The notes beneath the pieces were generated by a model. That model had not been told where the DNA came from, did not search any database, and saw nothing but the letters and a program-made list of their open reading frames with translations. From contig NC_045144.1 in the NCBI RefSeq assembly GCF_008831285.2, positions 12,697,858 through 12,761,857 of the forward strand: a stretch of DNA of 64,000 bases. Reading direction: 5' to 3'. Origin of the DNA: Nymphaea colorata. Its lineage: Eukaryota > Streptophyta > Magnoliopsida > Nymphaeales > Nymphaeaceae. Below are positions 49,951-60,538 of this stretch, piece by piece. Within the stretch, counting starts at the first letter, position 1. Each line of letters opens with the position of its first letter. The translations under genes and the position numbers were made by a program.

Positions 49951-52900
49951 AATATATATATCAAAAAATTACAAACAGAATAACATATTCATAAATCATA
50001 TTCATGATCCAAAATTTAGAGATGTTATCATACTACTAAACAAAGTATGGAAGTAATTAACATACAAAATATATCAGTTTTCTTGATTCTCCTCAGTGGC
50101 ATCATCAAGGTTAGAAGGAACAACAGGTTCTTAAGGTCCATATTAAGAGCATGCAAATCATGTTCTCCTTCAAGTTCCACGTCAATGTCCTTTGGATTAA
50201 CATCCCAATACTTAGATGATCCTGAGCTGCAAGTTGCAACAAAATCACAATATGATTTAACTTTAAGTTAATATTAACATTAAACAACCAACATAATATA
50301 CATATGTATACATATCAAAGATGAAAAAGAAAGAAATACCTATAATCATCTAAAGTATCTGGAAGTAAGCGTAGGTTGGAGTGGACATAAACTAAATCTT
50401 TTGCTCGCTTACTAGTTAACTTATTTCTCTTGATGTTGTGAATTTGAGAATAAGTGCTCCAGTTTCTTTCACAACATGAAGAAGTTGCAGGTTGAGATAA
50501 TAACTTCAACGCAAGTTGTTGGAGATTTGGTGTTAATGCTTCAAAACATAACCACCAATTAACAGGATCTTCTTCATCTCTTGCCATTACAGCTTGTTCT
50601 TCATATCTTGCCATTGCAGCTTGTAATGAATCACTTCTTCCACCAAAGAAGCTCGCAAACTCATTATTTATTATCTTCAACCGATGAGAATCAGAAAATA
50701 GTCTTCCCAAACATATCTCCCTATTGTTTGATATTTCTAGATCTCGATTAGGAGGAACACAACCAGTACCTCCAGCCAATCATGTTTGTCCATAATGTTT
50801 GGGATTTGAGGAGTGTGCCATACAATGCAAAGGGTTATTGCTTCTATTCCATCTTCTTACTAAAATTTTATGCACATGATTGAAAAACTCAAAAATCATG
50901 AAGTGCAACATTCTTCTTCTCATGTCTAAAAATGATGTTTTGAATTTTTTCAATCATATTATCCCACATATCATAAACCCTATGAAGCATGGGCTCTTCT
51001 TTAGCAAGTTCTCTTAGCATCTACCAAATAGGCTATGTAAATGACAAAAAATATGTAATCTTATCCCACCATTCATCATCTAAAATACATTTTTTAATTT
51101 ATTGAGCCTTCACAATGTCATCACTCCTATAAAACTTCCAATCATTGTCAGTCACCGTAAGTGTTAATGCATGTTTCACCTGCTTTATTTTTTTCATCAT
51201 TACAATAATGGATGCGAAACGAGTCTTTGCTATATTTAACAATTTCAAATCAGAATGCCTATTAAATATAGCAAGAGCATTGTTGTGGTTTACAACAAAA
51301 TTTCTGATGTTTCTGACATCATGCTCAAACTTCTCAATCCATAAACACAATTTAACAATGTTTGTATCATTTTTAGATGGATTGCAAATATTTTAAGTGC
51401 GAGATTTATATTGTGTGCCACACAAGGAGTCCAAAATATGTGACTATACTTGGGATCACTTGCCAAATTCAATTCTTGCTCGTTGGCAAACTGGAGCATT
51501 ATCAGTAATAATTTGCACAACATTATCTTCACCCACTTCTTTGATGACTTCTATAAATAGTCCTTTTAAATATTCATCATCTTTATACTCTCTAGATGCA
51601 TCAACACATTTCAAGAAGATTGGTCCATTAAGCGAATTAAGCAATAAAATTTATCAGTGACCGTCTTTGTAAATCAGTCCACCCGTCAGAAACAATGGAT
51701 ACTTCATATTGTGTTTATGAAAATTTCTTCTTCTCTAATAATTTTTCGATGTTTGCCTTCTCCTCTGCAAGAATTACTGTTCTCAATTTCTCTGAACTCG
51801 GGGGTACATAACCAACCAAACTGCAATTAGCCAAACTTGTAACTTGTAAGTCTTAACAAAAGAAAGAAGATGAAGAAAAACGTAAACTGGGATTGAAGTG
51901 AGTTTGATCTTCCAACTAAGTCCTAGGTAAAACGGAATATTAGAGGACAAGAACAAACTCAACACAGTGAACTGTCTGCGGCTGCTTGGGTTTCCCACTT
52001 GGGTTGGGTTTCCCAAGTGGTGGCGGGTGCTTGGGTTTCCCACTTGTCGGAGGTGAACCGTCTGCGGCTTGACTCTCGCTTACAGTATTTTGTATGTTCC
52101 CTTATTAACATAGCAGCAACCACAAAATATACAGTCTTATGCATTAACGGAAGAACGGAAAAACGAAGCTCGATCAAGAGTCAAGAATGATTAGAAAGGC
52201 ACATATGAGAAAACAGAAGAACAAAAAACGAAGAAAGGAGCTCGATATGCACAAAACCCTAAAAACCAAGCAAAACCAAAAGAAAGAGCTCGCCGAAGAG
52301 GAAGAAGCAGAACCGTCGAGTTGAATCACCGTTCGCCATTCGCCGCTCGCCGTTCGCTGTCGGTCTCTATCGGTGAAAACGAAGAAGACCAAGTGAAGAA
52401 GAATTGTTGACGAATGATTTTGATGGGTTTCGATCTTTTTAACGTGAAAAATGTAAAAAAAATGTTAAAATGTAAAACATGTTTAAAAACTAGAAACAGA
52501 TAATTTTGGACTTGGTCAACTTTGACCGAGTTCGAAAATGGTCAGACTCGACCTCGGGTACTTTGACCGTACTCGGTATGGGCATGGCCAACAGCATACC
52601 CGAGCCGCACCCGTACCGGTATGGTGCGGTTACTTACACGGGTGCCCATCTATCTTGTTAAGGTATCACCTAGGCGTGGGCTAAGCACCAGTCCACACTC
52701 GTTGCCTAAGTCCACCACTTACGCGATGGGATAGGTGTCAGCCTAGGTGCCAAAATGCTAGTCCATAGAAAAGTGAAAACTCACCTTCCCTTTCAATTAG
52801 AGTTTCTTAATTGAGTATATATTATTATGTACTTTAGTTTGTATTGATTACGTATTTTTATGTATTGTTATGTTGATTATGTTTTTATATGTATATTGTT

Positions 52901-55900
52901 ATTTGCGTATACTATTAATACTTAGTCTGTTGTATAGTATTGTGATATCTCATACATGTTATGTGTATACATTAGTATGGTTATGTCACATATTTATATC
53001 GTTAGTTGTATGTATTATTAATTTGTTATTCATGTGTTATATGTATTGTAATATGTGTTATATGTATATACAGTTATGTACAGTTTGTTATATCTGTTAT
53101 ATAGTATTGCATCAACCTATTATATGTATATATTATTAGCTTGTTATATAAATTAATATGTAGTATTGTGATACCTGTTATATGTATATGTTACTATGGT
53201 TATATACTTGTATAGTTGTATGTATTGTTACTGTTGTGCATAGTCACAAATAACGTTTTGGAGTTTTAAACGGCGGGGTTTTGCTCGGGTACATTACGGC
53301 GAGCTTGAAAAGAAACGGGAAAAAAATGAAAAAAATATGGTAAAATTTTTAAAATTAAAAAAACTAAAAATTGGAGAAAAATAAAATAAGTGAGAAACTA
53401 ATAACACAAACATCAAAAGATAAGTAAATTTGCAACAAATAAAAAATAGAAAATGAAAAAAAAAAACTATTTGCCATTAAAAAAATGGAAAAAATGAAAA
53501 AAATGAAAAAAGTGAATAAAAAATGAAAAAATAGCATAACACATTTTTTTCGTTTTTAACATTTTTTTTTTAAAAAAAGCGTTTGTTAAAGTTTTAAATG
53601 GCAATTTAATTTATCGCGTTTTTTTTTTTAAAAAGTGTTTTTTGTGGCTATATTGTTGTGTACTTGTATGTATACTATTATGCATTGTTAGTCTTTTTTA
53701 TTATATTATGCCTTTCTTTAAGTACATATGGATTAAAGCCTTCTTGTGGATTTACATTCCTTCTTCTAGAGATAGATCTAGTTTTTTTTTCTTGTATTAG
53801 ATTACATTTAATGAGCAACGTTAAACTTTTTCTATTGATTTTGCATGTTCAATGAATTCGACAATTAATTTTTTATTGTTTAAGTTGATGGATGCAGTGT
53901 CACTCATTGTAGCTAAGTGGTGCTTAATTTTCACGCTAATATTGTGGTTATGTATTGAGTGAAGTTTTGGCAACAATTGTGAGTTTTATGACCACATCAA
54001 CAAGGAAGTCATGTCATCAATTAACTGGCAAACTAAAGGAACGCTGATGCTCCTTTTGCTAAGAATGGATTATTGTCCCCTCGGGATCAATTTGATGAAT
54101 ATACATGTATGTATGGATGCTGTACATATATCTTCATATGTCTATTTCCTATTTATTTTATTCTTTGCAGTTCTTTTTTATTTTATGCTTCACCCGAGGT
54201 AGCCATTACCAAGCTCCAGTGGCTAGTTTCTACTCCTACTTGTACTGATTTGAGACTTCAGATCCCTTTGTCATGGAGTGACTCTTTGAGTTATTTTTTT
54301 ATAATAATATTTTTTTGAAACAGAAAACATTCTATTTTCAAATTTGCAAGCTGAAATTATCTGCAGCCTGTTCTTCCATGTATCAAACTTTGGTTGTTTG
54401 TATGGGGAAGTATCCATTAGATTTATCTAGTATGATAGTAGATTAGTATCTCATACATTATATACATAGATATAAATAGTGTCTTATATGTGTGTGTATG
54501 TGTGTGTTGTATACATGTAGATCAATGTATAAATATATATGCTTGTCATGAATGTGATGCAGAACGTTTGGTGTTCAAATCATGTGTCTTACCTACTAAC
54601 AGTCTGACAATAAAAGTAATCATATGCCAGAGAGATAAAGGTGTGATTGCTCTAACTTCTTTCTCTGCTAGGTCCTTGGGTATCAACAAAAGGGGCAAGC
54701 TTTTGTCGGTGGCAATAAACTTTAGAAGTATGCTTTGTTGCTTTTGCCTTGCCCTGGTGCAAAGCATGAGTATCTTAATCATTTCTATTATTTTGTGGGC
54801 ATAATACATGTATCAAATTTAGTGTTCGGGCTTGATTTTCCATGTAAATCAATACTGACGTATTTCTTAAAGCTTTCATGCTTTGGATGTATATCTCCAG
54901 ATTACCAAAAATTCTGGCTGTTATGAATGTCATGTTTTTCTACATATGATGCTGAAATCGCCAAAAGCCGTAGCAAATTGTTTTCTGATACTAGTTGCCT
55001 TGCAATTATTAACAGGGTGTGAACGCAAACTACTGTGACAAGCAAGGGATGTCGTTACTACATTTGGTAGTACAGCAGAACTTTCCATGCTTCTTCACAT
55101 TGGACAAGCTCAGCTGTATCATTCTAACAGTTTGGATGCCTTTGGTGCAGGCAGCACTTTTCAATCGGACAGAGATTGTGTTTACACTCATGGACCACGG
55201 GGCCCGTGTGGAACACAAAAATGCACAAGGTAAAAACAAAAATTTTGTTACTAATTTTTGCATTGTGAAATAGTGATGCATTCCTTGCTTAAAGAGGAAC
55301 TTTTGTTGGGCAGCCTAATAGTTGAAATTTGTCTTTGCTTTAACTGCTGCTTCTTAGTTGTAAATGGTCACTGATTTTAACGGTGGAAATGCAGAACCCT
55401 GGGTTTGCCATTCATGTCTGACGTTCAATCTTCTGAATGTGTAAGCTATTGTCCGTGAGATTTGGCAAAAGGGCTTGTGCTTCTGCAGCTCCATGCATGG
55501 TTTTGTGGCTTTTTCCTTGAGAATTTCTCAGACCCAAGGATTAACGTAATATGGAAAGCTGTTATTTCCTTGCATATATTGTGGTTTGATTCTCATAGTT
55601 CTCACCCTTTCGGACAAAACCTAACCCATAAGCGTATAAACTGAGGTCAGATGGGTACATTTTTCAGTAGAACAAATGGTGGAGGGGGTTGTATTTGAAG
55701 TCCGGGTTTCCTTTGAAACGTGTTTTGAAAAAAAAAAAAAAAAAAAAAAAAAAGCTCCTCCACCAGCTCGATGATATGCCTGTTTTCTCCTACTCTGCCG
55801 TGTGACCCTTTATGAAAGAAATGTTCATGCTCACTTCTTGGTGGGTTTCATTTTTTATGGAATAAAATTTGTATGGCATTCCTAGGCGTGAAAGTTCTTG

Positions 55901-56071
55901 TAGCTTGTGCATTTATTTTTGTTCGAACCTATGTGGGAGCACTTGTTGCTGCCACATTCTGACAAGGGAACGTCAAAATTCTTTGGTGTTTGGACAGGGG
56001 AAACTCCACTGGATTGTGCTCCCACTATGTTGCAGTACAAAATGCGGGAGAAGATGTCAGGAGGTGCATAG
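39398..56071 (+). CDS. FYVE-type zinc finger and ankyrin-repeat protein
   Basis: Ten exons: 39398-39475, 39896-39952, 40055-40122, 47963-48164, 48235-48353, 48536-48611, 48831-48890, 55016-55066, 55151-55229, 55998-56071. All introns are GT-AG, the phases agree, and the total is 864 nt (287 residues). Residues 13-62 form a FYVE-like zinc finger: C13, C16, C29, C32, C37, H40, C59, C62, with the basic motif RRRHHCRCCGR and RVCYDC. The N-terminal WxxD of classical FYVE domains is missing, so binding to phosphatidylinositol 3-phosphate is likely but not certain. A small Cys cluster (CKCGMPLCICE, residues 115-125) follows in a Ser/Asp-rich linker. Residues 201-287 carry ankyrin repeats (GVNANYCDKQGMSLLHLAAL, then GETPLDCAPTMLQYKMREKM). 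Plant homologs share this layout and suggest an endosomal role. Introns 3 and 7 are huge. Confidence 0.92.
41880..42725. mobile_element. Inserted DNA element inside copia integrase
   Basis: Copia coding matches stop at about 42740 (integrase) and resume at about 41850, so roughly 850 bp was inserted. The insert is A-rich in the middle and carries GTACG/GATACG-rich ends. The palindrome gtatcatatgatac occurs twice (42577-42590 and 42684-42697). The left end reads catagcgtaacgcgt, and the right end's reverse complement reads tatgacgtacgatacgc, which are loosely similar. Target-site duplications are unclear because the flanks are TATTATT-rich. It has no coding capacity. Confidence 0.55.
43152..43531. 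mobile_element. 380-bp insertion with 10-bp target duplication inside copia
   Basis: The direct repeat gcttccaact flanks it exactly (43142-43151 and 43532-43541). The ends read aagtcaccagg and, reverse complemented, ctatgtcacctgag. Removing it rejoins the copia frame at the pre-integrase block, where QLEA meets CQLGKHH. The interior has GC-rich clusters (gccgcacccgagtcg; repeats of cacctgcaccggcacc) around an AT-rich centre. A 9-10 bp duplication fits a Mutator-like origin. Confidence 0.75.
44747..44846. repeat. 100-bp GC-rich hairpin with 11-bp perfect inverted ends
   Basis: It starts taagcctgggc (44747-44757) and ends gcccaggctta (44836-44846), an exact inverted repeat. Further pairing (cgggcc/ggcccg) lies inside. 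The content is about 70 percent GC in AT-rich copia gag sequence. It may be a very short DNA element or a pair of terminal repeats left behind. No clear target-site duplication is seen. Confidence 0.7.
49221..49246. repeat. 26-bp palindrome
   Basis: cccatgtcaagg, then tg, then ccttgacatggg: two 12-base arms that match perfectly around a 2-base centre. It lies near repeated phrases 'gacatgg' up to 49275. Confidence 0.9.
49828..49990. repeat. Compound CA/TA microsatellite with a duplicated segment
   Basis: CA runs (49828-49844, 49903-49942) alternate with TA runs (49846-49878, near 49943-49961). The phrase attacaaatagaataacata recurs about 85 bases later as attacaaacagaataacata, so the whole block was tandemly duplicated. 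Confidence 0.9.
50315..51760 (-). pseudogene. hAT transposase remnant with dimerisation domain
   Basis: Read leftward: KGLFIEVIKEVGEDNVVQII and TDNAPV (51580-51500), HIFWTPCVAHNINLALKIF (about 51430), WIEKFEHDVRNIRNF (51340-51300), then a long eroded part, and finally WWLCFEALTPNLQQLALKLL and SSCCERNWSTYSQIHNIKRN (50560-50420), the hAT C-terminal dimerisation region. Frameshifts and stops break the gene. The whole element may run from about 49766 to 52645, where the ends atgggtacgggtagaaacc and (reverse complement) atgggcacccgtgtaagtaacc are similar. No 8-bp target duplication was found. Confidence 0.85.
52660..52755. repeat. Short inverted-repeat sequence with cacctaggc ends
   Basis: cacctaggcg near 52667 is mirrored by cagcctaggtg near 52742. 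It could be a small MITE fragment. The interior has no other symmetry and no target duplication is evident. Confidence 0.4.
53239..53651 (-). mobile_element. Mutator-like non-autonomous element (MITE), copy 2
   Basis: This is the inverted relative of 6585-7089: both share phrases such as gataaattaaat, tgccatt, tcaagctcgcc/tcaagcttgcc and gttatttgtgactatg. The left end is catagtcacaaataacg; the right end is gtggctat (reverse complement atagccac). Flanking 9-mers actgttgtg (53230-53238) and attgttgtg (53652-53660) differ at one base, the 9-bp target-site duplication expected of Mutator-like elements. It has no coding capacity and lies inside intron 7. Confidence 0.78.
55728..55753. repeat. Poly(A) run of 26
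   Basis: It is an uninterrupted A run inside intron 9 of the FYVE-ankyrin gene. It could be the tail of a short retroposed sequence, but nothing before it is recognised as one. Confidence 0.9.
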
Positions 56072-57350
56072 TTCGCCTGGAGAATTCTTGTACCCTGTCT
56101 GCCCCCAATAGGCAGACTTCCTTTTTTTGCCCGTAATATTTGGTCCCTCTCAATGTCCTCCAAAAGTTTCTATTTATTATACTGGCACTTGAATCCATCG
56201 GTTGTATGTAATGAAATAACATCTGCAAACCACCCACTTGAAATCTGTAGCAGGGGCATTCTGTATGAGCTGGACGCACGAGAAAGCAATATATAGTTAC
56301 AAGGGTAGCAATGAAAACGGTGTGATCACGTGAACAAAGTTAATCTTTTCCAAGATGTGCAAATCTTATAATGCTACACTTTCAGGCAGATTGAAAGATC
56401 GAGGTGGACGACGTGACGAGGCTCTCCCTTTTTTGGGGCCCTCCCACCGATTGACGGGATGAATGCAACGGCTTCCTTCGGTGCGACGGAATCTGTTTCC
56501 TCCCTCTTCAATAAAGAAGGGATGTCGGAAGATTCAGTTTTTTTGGCTGCCACGGGAGGAGGTCGTTCGGAAGATGCTTTTACACAGCACGGGCTTCTGA
56601 GCAGATCGGAGATTGACAAAAGCATATACACTTCAGTCTTCACCTCACTCCTCTGGTCTTCTTTCTCCTCCCTTTTCAATATTATCTTCCGGCGGTTATC
56701 GTACCCCGTTCAATTGCACGCGGTAATAGGCAACAATACATGACCAACTTCCATGATGCATTAACGTCGCTTGGCTACTCAGCTCTGTCTTTAGTTTTCA
56801 AGGTAAAGAACTGGAGAGAGAGAGAGAGAGAGAACCCTATTGAATGGTTTCCTTTTTTCAGAGGAGATGCGTCAGGCTAACACATGGGAGGAAACTTTAT
56901 TGCCTTGGAAGCGATGCGTAGTGGTTGGAGGGTAGGGGAGGTCAATTAGTGCGGTGAGTTGGGTGGAACTTGTAAGGGTTTGGGGCCCATCTCCACGTCA
57001 AAAGATTCCTTATCTCTTCCTCCATAAGCATTTTAGGTTGGTAGTGACACATGGTTGGTAGTGTGTGTCACACTCACCCGGAAAAAGATAGCGCGCTCCA
57101 CCGATGATAAGATAAAAGAAAAGGAAAAAAGGAAAAGGCGGCCAACCGTCGTTCTTTTGCTTTTCCTTTGCCTTCTGCTTCGTTCCTTGCACACCTTTTT
57201 TTTTTTTATCCCATGATAAGGCATCGGGTGAAGACCACCGTCTGGGCCCAAGCCTGAGCTTCTGTTCTGGTAATTATAAAGCAAAGTAAAAAATTGGATT
57301 GAAAAAAAGAACAAGAAAAAATCAAAGAAAAGAAAAGCAACCCCAGCCTT
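56072..57350. other. FYVE-ankyrin 3' UTR and intergenic region before the RING gene
   Basis: The 3' UTR probably ends near 56220, where aatgaaat could act as a poly(A) signal. Overlapping frames on both strands at 56374-56743 are not recognised. A GA microsatellite lies at about 56813-56833. Confidence 0.5.
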
Positions 57351-57353
57351 CGC

Positions 57354-57361
57354 TTATAAAA
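57354..57361 (+). promoter_or_regulatory. TATA box of the RING-H2 gene
   Basis: ttataaaa lies about 158 bases before the ATG at 57512. The interval is CT-rich (cttctcactctcctacc), which is typical of plant 5' UTRs, so the transcription start is likely near 57390. Confidence 0.65.
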
Positions 57362-57511
57362 CAGGCACCACCCCGATCTCGATTCTCCCCTTTTCCTAGG
57401 CTTCTCACTCTCCTACCTTCTTTCCCTTCTCTTTTGTACCACCACCTTCGTCATAGATCGATCGCTCTCTGCAAATTCGGAGCTGGCTAGCGGCTTCCAC
57501 GGGTATACGCA

Positions 57512-58069
57512 ATGGGCTTCTCCGTCGAGTATTCAGGCGTTGTTGTCGCCCAATTCTTGCACCACCATGCGGCTCTTTTGCTATTTATGATTCGAGGTTT
57601 GTTCTATTGGGTGCTCAGATCCCTCGGCGCGTCAGATTACCTCCTGGACGACGAGCTAAGCGAGTTCCCTTCTTCGATCTCCTCTTCCTCTTCCTCGTCT
57701 TGGGTTTCAGCGGAGGTTATAAGAGAGAACCTGCAGGTGGTAACTTTCGCTTCTCTTGGAGGGATCAATGGGTGCTCTGAGGGCGGAGGGGGCAGCAGCG
57801 GCGCCGCCACTGCCATTACATGCGCCGTGTGCCTAAACGAGTTCAGGGGAAAGGACAAGGTTAGGGAGTTGAGAAACTGCTGCCACATCTTCCACAAGAA
57901 ATGCTTGGACAGATGGCTGGATCTCGATCAGAAGACGTGTCCTCTTTGCAGAACGCCCTTTCTATTGCCGGCTTCCGGTGATTGCGACAAGGGCGAGACG
58001 AGTTGGTGTGTGGAGCACCTCCTTTATCTCTTCGGCGACGACCTCCTCTCTCCTTATTATTCCAGTTGA
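57512..58069 (+). CDS. RING-H2 E3 ubiquitin ligase, BRH1-like
   Basis: A single-exon gene of 185 residues. The RING-H2 finger spans residues 104-146: C104, C107, C123, H125, H128, C131, C143, C146 in the order C-C-C-H-H-C-C-C, with family wording RELRNCCHIFHKKCLDRW and DQKTCPLCRTPF. Such domains recruit an E2 and transfer ubiquitin to target proteins. The N-terminus MGFSVEYSGV, the hydrophobic segment near 20-38 (possible membrane anchor), and the 'VIRENLQVVTF' block before the RING match the BRH1 group (brassinosteroid-responsive RING-H2). A poly-Ser tract (54-63) and a Gly/Ser-rich stretch (about 83-99) are insertions relative to what I recall of BRH1. The start is supported by the conserved MGF..EY beginning and the TATA box upstream. 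The target and regulation are not visible in the sequence. Confidence 0.93.
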   Translation: MGFSVEYSGVVVAQFLHHHAALLLFMIRGLFYWVLRSLGASDYLLDDELSEFPSSISSSSSSSWVSAEVIRENLQVVTFASLGGINGCSEGGGGSSGAATAITCAVCLNEFRGKDKVRELRNCCHIFHKKCLDRWLDLDQKTCPLCRTPFLLPASGDCDKGETSWCVEHLLYLFGDDLLSPYYSS

Positions 58070-58335
58070 CAAACAGTCTCCGCCCCATCTGTGGTTCATT
58101 TTTTCCCCTCCCACCTCACCAACAAGATGGGTGTACATAACAAATATCATTACTCTTAGATCTCGTAGCGCCTCGCTCTTGAGCTGCCTCCTCCTTTTTC
58201 TCCTTCTTTTCTTTTCCTTCAGGCGCAAAAGAATGGGGGAAAAGATGAGAGGCTTGGTTGGCTATTTGTTTGCATTTGTTTGATGGAAACGATGAACGAT
58301 TAAACGAGCCCGATGGTACATCGTTGCTTCAGAAG

Positions 58336-58366
<31 letters not shown>

Positions 58367-59270
58367 AAAAGTGAAATTGTCGATTTCAAGGGCCATTTTT
58401 TGTGCCTTGTTTCAAGAACTTTGTTGCATTTGCAGATGTTTGTTTTCGCTCTGTGGGATAGCTAGAGGCCCTCTAATGTCGAACCCGTAAATTAAGAATT
58501 GAGAAACGGGAATTTTTTTAGCTAAACGAATGAACATGATCTGATACTAATTTGAGAGGCCTCATCAAGTACCCATAACGTTATCGATTTACCTTGTGTG
58601 CTCTTCGGATGATAAAGGCAAATCTGGGCAGAAGAGAGACTTTTAAGGGACGGCAAAAAGCCTTATTACGTTGAACCCCCTAGATTAAGAATTGAGAAAC
58701 AGGAGTTATTTAGGTGGAAGATCGAACAACATGATAACGTGCTAACTTCAGAGGCCTCATCGAGCATTCGTAACGTCATCGATTCACCTTATTGATGTTC
58801 ACAGGATAAGAGGCAATTCTCGGCACCGAGAGAAGTAGGCTGTGCATCAAAACCACGTCCTTTAGTCTGATAGGAATTTGATTCATTGTAGTGTGACGGC
58901 AAAGGTATTGTTGAGGGTTGTTGGTACTGGGATTAGTAGGACAGTAGCATTATTCTATAAATCTGTTTTCACGAGTTTTGCGACTAGATTTCCTAAGTTT
59001 TGTGATTAGATTTATAAGACAATAACAATGTATAACTGTTGCCAAAGCCAAATGCCCACTTTTATGGTTCAGTTTTCATTTATTTATTTTATTTTGCAGC
59101 CTGAATCGAGAAGGGTAGCAAATTTCTAGCGATAGATAACGGGCGGTTCCTAGCGAAAATAAAAAGGATGACGAACTTGCTGAATTAGTTTCCCACAACT
59201 CATGGGGCATCGTTTCTCACTCCAGCAATAGCATGAGAAGACAATTGCTGTTTATTTGTATGATGTCAAG
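58070..59270. other. RING gene 3' flank with diverged direct repeat
   Basis: The 3' UTR holds an AT microsatellite at 58336-58362. Two related segments of about 190 bases follow (58479-58670 and 58671-58860), sharing attaagaattgagaaac, ggcctcatc, aacgt.atcgattcacctt and gataa. No gene is seen. Confidence 0.6.
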
Positions 59271-59278
59271 TTCGTTGC

Positions 59279-59623
59279 TAGGGTGAACACGAGTCGAGCT
59301 CGGCTCGAGCTCGAGAATAGCTCGATGGAAGTAGATTAAGTTTGACTCGGCAGTTACTTGTTGAGTTTGAGCTCGAGTTCGAGCTCGACTCGATTTATGT
59401 TCAACAAACTCGTAAACTCGTTCGAAAATATCGACTTGATTAAGGCTCGACAAACTCGATTAAGACTCGAGCTCGACTCGGCAGTTACTTATTGAACTCG
59501 AACTTAACTTAATTATTTGAACGAGTGTGATTCATGAACTTGAACTCGACTCGCTAAACAAATGACTTGGACCCGAGTTTTATCGAGTCGACCTCGAGTA
59601 GCTTGACTAGTTGTTCACCCTTA
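59279..59623. mobile_element. 345-bp hAT-type MITE with 8-bp target duplication
   Basis: The ends read tagggtgaaca and (reverse complement of the right end) taagggtgaaca. Flanking 8-mers ttcgttgc (59271-59278) and ttcgtagc (59624-59631) differ at one base, fitting the 8-bp duplication of hAT elements. The interior is made of repeated 'gagctcgagctcg', 'ctcgactcgg' and 'caaactcg' phrases and can fold back on itself. It has no coding capacity. Confidence 0.85.
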
Positions 59624-59872
59624 TTCGTAGCTATTTTCCTTGGCGCCATGGGGAAAAGGTCTTAAGAGTATGGAAGAGGCATTTAAAAAAAGAAAAAAAA
59701 AAGTCTAAGTTACTACATTCTGATATCTTCATTTATTAAAATGTAGTATTATATGCTGCTTAATCAATAAAACAAGTTGGAAAAAAAAAAGCCTCAAAGT
59801 GTAATACTAGAGATCAAAATTCAAACGTTGCTTTCTACTCTCAATGAGGTAATCAAATAGATTAGATTTGTG

Positions 59873-60120
59873 GCCACTTGTTCGGTTCCCAGATCTCCGC
59901 CACCGACTTCCCCCATTGGATCCCATTCCATGGCTGGTCTAGACTCATCTACTTCCTCTCTTTTCTCTTTGCCTCTTTTTCATCTTCGAAAGTACATTTT
60001 GGGCAATTATTTGCAGTCAGTGGTGTGGGCACAGTTTATAATGGTGGTCCTTCGAAATGTCCAATTTTACTGCAAAATTTCCAAGGTGCCAGCCACCCTT
60101 AGCGCTGGTCCGTGTCGTGA
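59873..60120 (+). repeat. Gene-like segment, inverted copy at 61210-62020
   Basis: The start cacttgttcggttcccagat and the phrases gactcatctac, ttttgggcaattatt, gcagtc, gtttataatggtggt and acaaaactttc-like wording recur on the minus strand of 61210-62020, where an extra segment separates the first part from the rest. It could be a pair of gene fragments carried by a mobile element or an inverted duplication. The predicted peptides share LDSSTSS and YILGNY but are not recognised. Confidence 0.65.
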
Positions 60121-60538
60121 GAACACAAATCTCAAAATTGCCAAATTTTATATTCGCAAAGATTACCGGGACTGGAGCTAATTTACAATGAACCAAGCGT
60201 CGAACCAGCCTTCATGCGGTGAAAATTGGCATACTGTGGGCCTGACGCCGATCTGCCACACAAAATTATATGTAGAGATCACAAGGTACCTATTAAAGGG
60301 TGGATTTTGGGTTTTAAATCTACATATAAAGCATCTTAGAATTTTGAAAAACAAACAAAATTTGAGTTTTAAAAAATTGAAGCATGAATATGCTTTTAGG
60401 AGCGGTTTCCGTTCATAGATGTCACCATGTTCCCCCTTGATAACTTCCATTTCCGTGTCATTATGTAGGCGTCAAGCATATTGGATTCAATTCCCTTTTA
60501 TATGGAATCCCTACCAAAATGAAAAGTATCGAACTGAC

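Larger units (their letters stand above)
48891..55015 (+). other. Intron 7 (6,125 bp) of the FYVE-ankyrin gene
   Basis: The donor is gag/gtattg and the acceptor attaacag/ggtg, phase 0. It holds a hAT element (50.3-51.8 kb coding remnant, minus strand), TA and CA microsatellites at 49828-49960, a Mutator-like MITE (53239-53651), a 26-bp palindrome (49221-49246), and a TAT/GTAT-rich stretch at 52860-53230. Exon 7 and exon 8 lie inside one ankyrin repeat, so the intron splits that repeat. Confidence 0.85.

Noticed and set aside
56374-56743. Overlapping frames on both strands upstream of the RING gene
   Set aside because: Neither matches a known family, and they lie antisense to each other with no splice or promoter support.
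57637-57897. Antisense frame in the RING gene
   Set aside because: Shadow of the real coding frame, caused by its Ser codons and GC content.
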